30,635 bases of DNA, taken from positions 1 through 30,635 of the IMG/VR virus record IMGVR_UViG_3300045790_001959. One strand, 5' to 3'. This DNA comes from a virus. The stretch's first letter is position 1. Every line of letters starts with the position of its first letter. Below the pieces are notes generated by a model that saw only the letters and a list, made by a program, of their open reading frames with translations, made no database searches and was not told the origin of the DNA. A program made the translations under genes and the position numbers. Below are positions 1 to 7,661 of this stretch, piece by piece.

Positions 1-314
1 TAGCTAACGTCACCGGCCTGCAAACCGCATTAAACAACAAGGTTGACGATGGGCAGGTTCTGACTAACGTGCCAAGCGGCGCGGTTTTTACTGACACCAA
101 CACGACCTATAGCGTCGGCAACGGTGGTTTGACGCAGATTAATTTCACCAGCGCGTTGAATAGCAAGCTGGCAGGAATTGAAGCTGGCGCAACGGCGGAC
201 CAGACAACCGCTCAAATCAGCGCGATGTTGGTTAACGCTGGTTCAGTAGACGGTTTCAGCATAAGCACGTCGCCATCTGGGGCAGTCGCAAACACAATTT
301 ATTTTAGGACTTAA
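1..314 (+). CDS. Tail fibre protein, C-terminal fragment
   Basis: The reading frame is open from base 3 and ends with TAA at 312-314; the start lies outside the window. About 103 residues are visible. The residues around LQTALNNKVDD and VLTNVPSGAVFTDT are the repeat type seen in trimeric tail-fibre shafts and appendages of many marine phages, which bind the host surface. The remainder (LAGIEAGATADQT) is of the same repeat style and rich in Ala, Gly, Thr and Ser, with no charged or hydrophobic core motif. The next gene starts two bases after the stop, so this is the distal end of the late tail operon. The fibre call rests on repeat style and position; receptor specificity cannot be read. Confidence 0.6.
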   Translation, partial: ANVTGLQTALNNKVDDGQVLTNVPSGAVFTDTNTTYSVGNGGLTQINFTSALNSKLAGIEAGATADQTTAQISAMLVNAGSVDGFSISTSPSGAVANTIYFRT

Positions 315-316
315 CG

Positions 317-736
317 ATGCCCATTGCCGTAGGCGGGACTAACATTAATGATATTCGCATAGGCAGTACGGTCATCAACTCCGTGTGGGTTGGTGGCACG
401 CAGGTGTGGTCGCGTTTATCTCTGTCTACGAATCCAGCAAGCGGGTCCAACACACACACTGCATTTAATAACGCCACTGCGTCCGCAACCGTAACCGTTT
501 CAGCCAACGTAAGTGCAACGTGGAGCTTTAGCCTCGTAAGCGGCTCTAGCGCATTCACGACTGGCGGAAGCAGCGGCACGAGTACCTTCGTCAGACTCTC
601 AAACAGCAACCAACCAACGTCGTATTTATTTTCTACAGTGGACGTGACCGCGACGGTAGGTGGCTCAAGCGTCACCACGCGAGTCGTTGTGCGGGCATAT
701 AAGGAATGGGATGTGAACGAGGGAGGTGGCGGTTAA
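317..736 (+). CDS. Small tail-associated structural protein
   Basis: 139 residues. The N-terminus (PIAVGGTNINDIRIGSTVINSV followed by WVGGTQVW) is a pattern common in short phage structural proteins encoded next to tail fibres. Residues from about 35 on are Ser/Thr/Val-rich with alternating hydrophobic positions (SATVTVSANVSATWSF), as in a beta-sandwich or Ig-like fold. There are no catalytic motifs and no signal peptide. It begins two bases after the fibre stop and its stop overlaps the next start by one base, so it is co-translated with the tail genes. A fibre tip, fibre adaptor or decoration protein are all possible; the exact role is not known. Confidence 0.6.
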   Translation: MPIAVGGTNINDIRIGSTVINSVWVGGTQVWSRLSLSTNPASGSNTHTAFNNATASATVTVSANVSATWSFSLVSGSSAFTTGGSSGTSTFVRLSNSNQPTSYLFSTVDVTATVGGSSVTTRVVVRAYKEWDVNEGGGG

Positions 737-2295
737 TGCCCTATTTACCACTTAGAAAAATCGGAAGCGGTGGGATCGTCTCAGATCTTGATCCTTACGA
801 CCTAGAACTTACTCAGTTTCCTAACGGTAACAATGTGACTTTTCACAGCGGAAGAATCGGCAAGGCACTGGGCCATAGCGTCAGAGAGTCTTTGAGCTTC
901 GCGCCGACTCACGCCAGCGGTTGGCTTTTCGGCGGCAATAACACATTAGTTATGGGATCGCTGAACAAGCTCTACAGATTTAATGGCGCGACTGTTTCAA
1001 ACGCGACCAAAACAAGTGACACCACAAATTACTCAAACAGTCCGCGTTGGCAATCCGCCCAGCTCGGCACAGCATTTTTAATGAACAATGGCTCGGAAGC
1101 ACCGCAGTACATGGTCCCAAGCGGAACCCGTTTTGCGGATTTGCCGTCTTGGCCGAGCGGTGTGGTCACTAACTGCATAAAACCGTTCAGCAGTTTTTTA
1201 GTCATGACCGGCTACGAAGCGGGTTCGAGCAAACGTCCATTTACTGTGCGCTGGTCCGACGAGTACGACCCGTCCACCGTACCCGGCTCGTACGACATCA
1301 CAAGCACCACGAATCTTGCGGGTGAAAACACGCTCGGCGGACGCAACGGAGAGCTTGTCGATCAGCTCGCGCTTAACAACAGCAATATAATTTACGCCGA
1401 GCGCGGTGTGTTTGCGATGGACTTCATCGGCGCGCCCTTTGTGTTCTCGTTCAGAGAGCTTTTTGCAGACGATGGGATCATAAATCGAGGTGCTTGCGCT
1501 GGCATTCCAAACGCGCACATCGTAGTCGGGCAGAACGACATTTATCTGCATGATGGATCTCAAAAACGAAGCATTGTCGATAATAAAGTGCGACGCACTT
1601 TTTTCAACGACCTAGCCGACACTCGCTCAGTCTTTTGCCAAACGATCCCGGACACGACTGAGGTGTGGATCTGCTACGCAGATCAGGACGCCACCGATTC
1701 GCAATCTGCGAATCGCGCACTGGTCTATAATTGGCAGCAGGACGCATTCACTTTTATCGACCTGCCTAACGTAAGGTCTTTGACTGTCGCAGATAAAATG
1801 GACGTCAGCGGGAGCTGGGGCAATGCCGATATGGGAACTTGGTCCACCAACAGCAAGTATTGGTCAAACGTGAGCCTGAGCACACAGGCCAATAACATTA
1901 AGGTGTTTGGTGCGGACTATGTTGCAAGCAAAATACGGCTAATGAACGACACAAACGGTTTAAGTGGCGGCACTATGCAGGCGTTTTTGGAGGCGACGAA
2001 GATTGATTTGGATCAGGTATTGGGCAAGCCAACGCAAAATATCAAGCAGCTAAATGGCATCATGCCTCAAATCGAAGGCACTGGCATAGTCACCGTGCAG
2101 GTCGGTATCAGCGACGCACCACAGGATGGTATTCGTTGGCAGGAGTCAAAGACCTTCAATGTGGAGAGCGACCATAAGATTGATTTTAGGAGCAGCGGAC
2201 GTTACTTCGCGCTTAGAATCGAATCTGACTCAGCCAGCGACTTCTGGCGATTAACGGGATTGGACATCGACGTAAGCGAGGTGGCAAGTCGGTGA
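736..2295 (+). CDS. Tail nozzle / packaged-DNA stabilisation-like protein
   Basis: 519 residues from the ATG at 736. I prefer this start to an in-frame ATG at 706 because a GGGAGGTGG ribosome-binding site lies just upstream and the ATG overlaps the preceding stop (TAATG). The N-terminus (PYLPLRKIGSGGIVSDLDPYD, then an LxxTQFPNGNNVTF stretch) is typical of podovirus structural proteins that close the tail or nozzle and stabilise packaged DNA (P22 gp10-like). The rest is rich in aromatic residues and beta-type alternation (for example NAHIVVGQNDIYLHDG), consistent with a propeller-like nozzle subunit. It ends with a GTGA overlap into the next gene. The family assignment is by recalled pattern only; the alternative is a generic tail protein. 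Confidence 0.55.
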   Translation: MPYLPLRKIGSGGIVSDLDPYDLELTQFPNGNNVTFHSGRIGKALGHSVRESLSFAPTHASGWLFGGNNTLVMGSLNKLYRFNGATVSNATKTSDTTNYSNSPRWQSAQLGTAFLMNNGSEAPQYMVPSGTRFADLPSWPSGVVTNCIKPFSSFLVMTGYEAGSSKRPFTVRWSDEYDPSTVPGSYDITSTTNLAGENTLGGRNGELVDQLALNNSNIIYAERGVFAMDFIGAPFVFSFRELFADDGIINRGACAGIPNAHIVVGQNDIYLHDGSQKRSIVDNKVRRTFFNDLADTRSVFCQTIPDTTEVWICYADQDATDSQSANRALVYNWQQDAFTFIDLPNVRSLTVADKMDVSGSWGNADMGTWSTNSKYWSNVSLSTQANNIKVFGADYVASKIRLMNDTNGLSGGTMQAFLEATKIDLDQVLGKPTQNIKQLNGIMPQIEGTGIVTVQVGISDAPQDGIRWQESKTFNVESDHKIDFRSSGRYFALRIESDSASDFWRLTGLDIDVSEVASR

Positions 2296-2540
2296 GCTAT
2301 ATACCGTCGAATACCTCGGCTAGCACAACAAACGGGCTGCGTAGCTGGCTCGTGCAGGAACTTAACAGGATAGCTAACGGTTTTACCGTGGCGGCCCAAA
2401 CGACAACAGTGCCGGTTATAACCGCAGAGCCTTCAAAACCGATTATCGGTCAAGTGGTATTCGCTGACGGGACGGCATGGAACCCCGGTCAAGGTCGTGG
2501 GTTGTATTACTACGACTCTGCCTGGACAAAAATAGCATAG
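2292..2540 (+). CDS. Small virion/tail accessory protein
   Basis: 82 residues, starting at GTG 2292, which overlaps the upstream stop (GTGA), so translation is probably coupled. The C-terminal half (FADGTAWNPGQGRGLYYYDSAW) is a motif found at the end of many small phage structural proteins and fibre-associated domains. No membrane segment or enzyme motif is visible. A spacing of 10 bases to the next gene keeps it in the same operon. A structural role is inferred from context. Confidence 0.6.
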   Translation: MSYIPSNTSASTTNGLRSWLVQELNRIANGFTVAAQTTTVPVITAEPSKPIIGQVVFADGTAWNPGQGRGLYYYDSAWTKIA

Positions 2541-2550
2541 GAATATAACG

Positions 2551-3840
2551 ATGGCATTATTTGGAATAGGCGGAAGCAAGTCAAAAAGTAGCTCTGACAG
2601 TAACGCTAATACTTTTGTCGATAGGGATCAAGCGCCATACTTAAGCGACGTAAGGTCGCAAGCACAGAGGCTTAATTCTTCTGGGATGCCAGTGGAGGGA
2701 GTCGCAGGGATAAACAACAACCTAAAAACGACGCTTAACGACCAGTATTCCGGTGGCAACATGATAGCCAACGCCGGAGGCCATATGGGGCAAATGGGAA
2801 ATCACATGGCCGAACGAGGGTACGGAGGCGCGATGGACTACGCCAACCGCGCTATGGGCAGTGGGCCAACCCAAGGTGCAGGCTTCGCATTCGGCACTGG
2901 AAACAATTACGCAGGCGGCGCTCAGGGCTTTGATGCCGCTCAGGGCCGTGGCGCTGATTTTCAAATGGCTAACCAGATGGGCAACAGCGCTTCTACAGCA
3001 GGGCCCGCCAACATGAACTCCGCTGTCAACCAAGGTTTTGACCAAAACAACCTTGGCAACTACATTAACAACGACGTTTTGAATGGACAAATTAACGCAG
3101 CGACTCGCGACATCACGCGCAACCTAAACGAAAACCAACTCACAGGAAACGCCGCTAACGCAGCCAGTTCGGGAAACAGCGGGTCAAGTCGCAGAGCGGT
3201 AATGGACGCGATTTCCACGCGAGGCGCGAACGATAGATCTGCGGATATTGGTTCGCAAATGCGCGGTAACGCATACAACCAAGCACTTGGCATCGAGGCC
3301 GGGAGAGCCAGCCAAAACGCTGGATTTCAGCAGGGGGCGAATCAGGCGAACGCGGGGTTTATGCAAAACTCCAACCAATTTAACGCGGGTCAGCAGAATC
3401 AAATGAGGTCGCAGGGTTTCACGATGGGCGGGAACCAATTACAAAACAATCTAAGTCGTCAGCAGCAGGCCGATCAATTTAACTCAGGGCAATATAACCA
3501 AGCCCGACAGTTTGGCACTGGCGTAGGTCAAGGGGCGTTCAACTCCAACACATCAAACAACCAGTTTGGCGCGGACATGGCCTTCCGAGGCGGAGGAGCC
3601 GGTGTCGGAATGCAGCAGACGGGGGCTGGCATGATCGGCGCTGGGCTAGATCGAGCGCAGGGGTCAGGTCAGTATGGGCGCGACTACGAGCAGCAGCTAA
3701 TGAACCAGCAATATCGACAGGGTATGGCGCCATATAACTCGCTCAACTTTTACAATCAAATCGTTGGTGGGCCTAACAACCTGTCTAATTCATCAGCATC
3801 AAGTAGAGGGAGCTCGAGCTCCTTTAACCTTTCAGTCTAG
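2551..3840 (+). CDS. Asn/Gln/Gly-rich virion protein, probable ejection or tail protein
   Basis: 429 residues beginning ALFGIGGSKSKSSSDSNAN, with an AGGA ribosome-binding site before the ATG. From about residue 70 to the end the chain is extremely rich in Asn, Gln, Gly, Ala and Met, with loosely repeated patterns such as NxGFxQxxNQxNAG and QQNQMRSQGF, and it ends in a Ser run. Such low-complexity proteins sit between tail and internal-core genes in podovirus late operons and are usually virion components or DNA-injection proteins. There is no hydrophobic signal and no enzyme motif. I cannot name a family. Composition could also reflect an elongated, partly disordered linker inside the capsid. 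Confidence 0.6.
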   Translation: MALFGIGGSKSKSSSDSNANTFVDRDQAPYLSDVRSQAQRLNSSGMPVEGVAGINNNLKTTLNDQYSGGNMIANAGGHMGQMGNHMAERGYGGAMDYANRAMGSGPTQGAGFAFGTGNNYAGGAQGFDAAQGRGADFQMANQMGNSASTAGPANMNSAVNQGFDQNNLGNYINNDVLNGQINAATRDITRNLNENQLTGNAANAASSGNSGSSRRAVMDAISTRGANDRSADIGSQMRGNAYNQALGIEAGRASQNAGFQQGANQANAGFMQNSNQFNAGQQNQMRSQGFTMGGNQLQNNLSRQQQADQFNSGQYNQARQFGTGVGQGAFNSNTSNNQFGADMAFRGGGAGVGMQQTGAGMIGAGLDRAQGSGQYGRDYEQQLMNQQYRQGMAPYNSLNFYNQIVGGPNNLSNSSASSRGSSSSFNLSV

Positions 3841-3852
3841 GGATAACAGCAC

Positions 3853-5118
3853 ATGGCAGGCCAAATTTTTGACGTTGCAAGAGGCAATTTTGAGCTTGGG
3901 GACGAGGCTGCTCTATTGGAGCAAACACGCGCACAGTCTGGTGGGTACGACCCCTCTATTTCTCTACGAGGCGCTAACCTCACGCCTACTACGCAGGAAC
4001 AAGCAAACGCTATGTCTCGTGCGGGGATGGATCAGCTAGACGATGGCACTTTTGCAGACCCCTACCTGAACATAGCGAGGAACAGAGACGCCCGTTATAC
4101 GATGATGAAGGACAGGGACAGAGAGCAGCGTGAAAAAATGGCAGACTCTGTGCTGTTTAAAGTTGGAGACACATTGGCTGACACTGGGCGAATGTTTTTG
4201 TCTCCGTTGTTTTGGCTGAAGGGCCAAGACACCACGCAGTTCGACCCAAGCGAAAGATTAAAAACCGGGTATACAAATCAGTTTCATGCGCTTGAGGGTC
4301 TACGAGAGGCCAACGTACTGAAATTCATGCAGGGTCGAGAGTCTCGAACACTGGCGGCAAACACATTAGAGATAAACCGCCGGAATTCAAATCAATCTGG
4401 AATGTCTACTGAGGCGAAGCAATTACGCAGCTTTGCGGCTTCAAGCCCTGAAAGAATGCAAATGCTGAACGACGGCACAGGTGCAAGTCACGACCAATTA
4501 CAAAAAGAGTTTATGCTTACGCAGGGGAATGCCGTTTCTCTCTTAGATACAACAGGTGGTCAGTATATTTTAGCTAATAATCAAATGACCGAGGTAAAGG
4601 ACGCAGGCAAAAACTACTTAGATAACACCAAGGTCCACAGGGAGGGGGTTAACCAGGTACGGACGCTTTTAGCGGCGCTGTCAGCCGACACTCCAATATC
4701 TGACATCGCGGCTATATTCTCGTTTATTAAATCTGTAGACCCCGGCAGCACAGTAAGAGACAGTGAAGTTAAATTGTTTGCAGACACCCTGAGTTTGATG
4801 AAAAAGTTTGAGCAACAACTAAATAAAACTCAAACAGGTAAAATTTTAGGCGTGCAGCAAAGCAAAGACCTTAGATCTTATGCAGAGGTTTTAGGTAATA
4901 TTTTTGCAAACAAAATTAAAGACGAAAACGCTTTAGCCCGTGGGCGCATGACATCCCAAGGGTTGGACAGCCGCGAGTTGCAGAGTCAATACATGGGCTC
5001 GTCTGCTGAATTTAACACTACATTTGGAGCCGAGGCGCAAGCCGCGCCGAACGGTGACATTAGTGGCAACCTGTCTGTTGAAGACCTTGCTGCGTTTGGA
5101 ATTGTCGAAGAAACATAA
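3853..5118 (+). CDS. Probable internal virion protein
   Basis: 421 residues, preceded by AGGGATAACAGCAC as ribosome-binding region. The sequence is mostly helical and charged after residue 80 (RNRDARYTMMKDRDREQREKM), with no membrane segment and no recognisable catalytic motif. Position between the Asn/Gln-rich protein and two large proteins with hydrophobic Gly/Ala segments matches the internal-core (ejection) gene block of short-tailed phages, where proteins leave the capsid ahead of the DNA. A 47-base gap separates it from the next gene, longer than elsewhere in this operon but with no clear promoter or terminator. Function is inferred from order. Confidence 0.6.
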   Translation: MAGQIFDVARGNFELGDEAALLEQTRAQSGGYDPSISLRGANLTPTTQEQANAMSRAGMDQLDDGTFADPYLNIARNRDARYTMMKDRDREQREKMADSVLFKVGDTLADTGRMFLSPLFWLKGQDTTQFDPSERLKTGYTNQFHALEGLREANVLKFMQGRESRTLAANTLEINRRNSNQSGMSTEAKQLRSFAASSPERMQMLNDGTGASHDQLQKEFMLTQGNAVSLLDTTGGQYILANNQMTEVKDAGKNYLDNTKVHREGVNQVRTLLAALSADTPISDIAAIFSFIKSVDPGSTVRDSEVKLFADTLSLMKKFEQQLNKTQTGKILGVQQSKDLRSYAEVLGNIFANKIKDENALARGRMTSQGLDSRELQSQYMGSSAEFNTTFGAEAQAAPNGDISGNLSVEDLAAFGIVEET

Positions 5119-5165
5119 CAGAGCCCTGCACAAAATCCTATTCCGCCATACTAATTGAGTCAGTA

Positions 5166-7196
5166 ATGCCAACATTAAATGAACTTGTAAAAATTTACGA
5201 TAGCCAACTAGGTCAAGATCCTGCGGCAGATGCGAACAGGATGCAGATCATACAGAGAGAGATGCAGAGAAACCCAGGTGCAATTGACGACTCTCGTGGC
5301 GCAAGCGCAGGGATAAGAGCTTTGGTTGGCGGAACCCGACAAGAAGACAAGCTGGCTACGCTACAGTCACGCTACCCAGAAGCTATCCCCTATGGCCCAG
5401 ACGGAGATAACTACCTCGCGGTCAACCGCCGCGACGGGCAACCGTTTTTGTACAACAATACGGGGTTCGATCTTGGTGACGTAGCAGAATATGGTCGAGA
5501 GATAACAACAGGTATCGCCGGTGTTGGCGCGGCTGTGGCGACATCGCCCGCCGCTGCAACTGGTGTTGGCGCAGCAGCGCCCTACGTCGCAGGCGGCCTT
5601 GCCAGTGCTGGAGCGGGAGCGCTGTACGACGCGGGGATGGAACACTTATATGACAGTGTTGACACCCGCACGATGGGCGAACAATTTGAAGACTACACAG
5701 TGGAAGGTGTTCTTGGAATGCTTCCAGTAGACAAGTTAGCTGCACCACTTTCAAATTTAGCTCGCAAATTTGTAACTGGCCCATCGCAGGATGCGGTACG
5801 GAAAGTTGTAGAAAAATACGATATTAAAGCCACCGCTGGAACTGTTGGTAATGGGATGCTGCAAAGTTTTGAGGCGGGTACTCAAAGAGTTGGCGCCGCT
5901 ATGGAAAACTTTAGAGTTGCAGCAGAAGAAATGTACGGAGGCATTGAAAAAGTAATTGAAGCCAGTTTTGATTCTATGGGAGGAAGAATAACCAGGCTGA
6001 CCGCTGGAGAAAACGCGGTTACTAAAGGTCAAAAATTTATTACGACGTTTCGATCAGAAGCTGATGAGTTGTATAAAGCCGTGGACGAGTTTATTCCAGG
6101 TGATACGGCTATTGTGCCTGACAATTTGTATAACACCGCAGGCTCGATGTTAGGGAAAGACGCTCTAGGTGAACTTTTTGAGCCCAACCTGGCGCGACGA
6201 ATATTTGAAACCATCAATGGTGACGGCGCAACCGCATATGTCACAACTACGTATGCCAGCTTGGCGCAGATACGGTCTCAGATAGGTGAGCAAATAGCCG
6301 CGAAAGAAGTTGTTGGCCCCGGCAACGTGGGCCTGGGCAATGCTAAAAAACTCTACGCCGCCATAACTGAGGACATGAAGTCCATCGCACAGAACCAAGG
6401 TGATGACGCTTTTGAAGCTTGGAACCGAGCTAATGAGTTCTACAGAGCAGGCAGCAAAGCTATCGACGATGTAATCGTTCCCAACATGACCACAAAAGGT
6501 GGGTCAGAGTGGCTTGGCGGTGAAAGCGTCATGGACAGGCTTGCAAAGCTAATATCAAAAGAGCCAAAGAAACTGGCAGAAGCTAAAACCTCTGGCGTTT
6601 TAAACGACGATGATATGGCCGAGATAGGCGCCGGAGTGCTTGCAGGTTTAGGTAAGGGAACTCCAGGCAGCGTGCAAGTGGAAAAAGACATCCTGTCGCC
6701 TACTCGGTTTAACACGCAGCTAGGCGCTAAGGTCATGCATGAAGAATCTAAAGATATACTGTTTGGAAAAACCACAAACGAAATATTAGACGATCTAAGA
6801 GTCCTGGGTGCGCAGCTAAAGGAAACAGACCAATTGGTAAACCGATCCGGCACAGGTAACGCAAACGCATTTGGCGCGGGGCTAGGCGTCATGGGCGCGG
6901 CTGTTGGTCAGCTTGCAACGGGCGATGTCGCCACTGCGGCAGTCATGGGCAGCAGTGCTTTCCTTGGTGGTGTCGTCATGCCGTACCTCACGTCCAAAGG
7001 GATACAGTCCAGGCCTTTTGTTAACTGGGTTACGGAGGGTACAAAAAATGGCACTGGCAAAGAGTGGGTACGAGCGGGTGCGCGCATGGCAAGCAAAGAA
7101 GGTTTAATGAACGTATATGAGGGTATTGTCGAGTACGTTGAGGGCAACACAGGCGCTAATAAAGAGACCAGTGGTGGTCTACTAGAGGATATATAG
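5166..7196 (+). CDS. Large internal virion (ejection-type) protein with Gly/Ala hydrophobic segments
   Basis: 676 residues. Two Gly/Ala-rich hydrophobic stretches are visible, at about residues 113-153 and 565-612, both of the type that could enter a membrane during DNA ejection. Between them lies a long helical region. The C-terminus ends in ETSGGLLEDI, and related GLL-containing endings occur on the next two gene products. The stop codon (TAG) directly abuts the ATG of the following gene. No lysozyme, transglycosylase or protease motif was found. The ejection/pore role is inference from composition and position; the alternative is a structural tail component. Confidence 0.6.
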   Translation: MPTLNELVKIYDSQLGQDPAADANRMQIIQREMQRNPGAIDDSRGASAGIRALVGGTRQEDKLATLQSRYPEAIPYGPDGDNYLAVNRRDGQPFLYNNTGFDLGDVAEYGREITTGIAGVGAAVATSPAAATGVGAAAPYVAGGLASAGAGALYDAGMEHLYDSVDTRTMGEQFEDYTVEGVLGMLPVDKLAAPLSNLARKFVTGPSQDAVRKVVEKYDIKATAGTVGNGMLQSFEAGTQRVGAAMENFRVAAEEMYGGIEKVIEASFDSMGGRITRLTAGENAVTKGQKFITTFRSEADELYKAVDEFIPGDTAIVPDNLYNTAGSMLGKDALGELFEPNLARRIFETINGDGATAYVTTTYASLAQIRSQIGEQIAAKEVVGPGNVGLGNAKKLYAAITEDMKSIAQNQGDDAFEAWNRANEFYRAGSKAIDDVIVPNMTTKGGSEWLGGESVMDRLAKLISKEPKKLAEAKTSGVLNDDDMAEIGAGVLAGLGKGTPGSVQVEKDILSPTRFNTQLGAKVMHEESKDILFGKTTNEILDDLRVLGAQLKETDQLVNRSGTGNANAFGAGLGVMGAAVGQLATGDVATAAVMGSSAFLGGVVMPYLTSKGIQSRPFVNWVTEGTKNGTGKEWVRAGARMASKEGLMNVYEGIVEYVEGNTGANKETSGGLLEDI

Positions 7197-7661
7197 ATGG
7201 GACTTTTAGACGTTATCAACAGCGCCAGGGAAATGAAAAATGATTTTGTTTCTTCTTTGAAAGGGCCAGGCAGCGCCTACGCAAGGGCAGAAAACTTTAA
7301 GGGAGATCTGCTCAACCAGCCCATGCGCGACATCGGTTTTGGTGACGCCCAACAAATACTAAAGCCCCCGCAAGCGATTAGCTTTGACGATGGCACGGCG
7401 CAAAACGCAGGCTTGCTAATGCAGCAGCAGCAAAAAAATATCGGCGCATTCAACCCCAGCGCAGGCTTGATAGATCTAGGAAACATATCCCTAGAGACGC
7501 CTGACTTAACGGGCATCTACGGTCCTAATCAAGACGAGTATTTGACTCCAGTTCAGCGCGAACAAAAATTGGTGGCCGATGACAACTACGGGGTATTGCA
7601 GGACGGGCCTGATAACACAAACAACGCTAACCCCTATGACGGCTTATTGAGGATGTTTTGA
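7197..7661 (+). CDS. Small internal virion protein
   Basis: 154 residues, starting immediately after the previous stop with AGAGGA in the upstream coding end acting as ribosome-binding site. The chain is rich in Asn, Gln and Asp with a short QQQQ run (around residue 78) and ends NPYDGLLRMF, which resembles the C-termini of its neighbours. It carries no membrane segment and no recognisable domain. Its stop also abuts the next ATG (TGAATG), so three virion genes are translated back to back, which suggests fixed stoichiometry in one assembly such as an internal core. Family not recognised. Confidence 0.6.
   Translation: MGLLDVINSAREMKNDFVSSLKGPGSAYARAENFKGDLLNQPMRDIGFGDAQQILKPPQAISFDDGTAQNAGLLMQQQQKNIGAFNPSAGLIDLGNISLETPDLTGIYGPNQDEYLTPVQREQKLVADDNYGVLQDGPDNTNNANPYDGLLRMF

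Noticed and set aside
5422-5784. 120-codon minus-strand frame within the large virion gene
   Set aside because: It is one of many antisense frames caused by the base composition of the real gene; it has no ribosome-binding site and a repetitive Arg/Leu/His composition.
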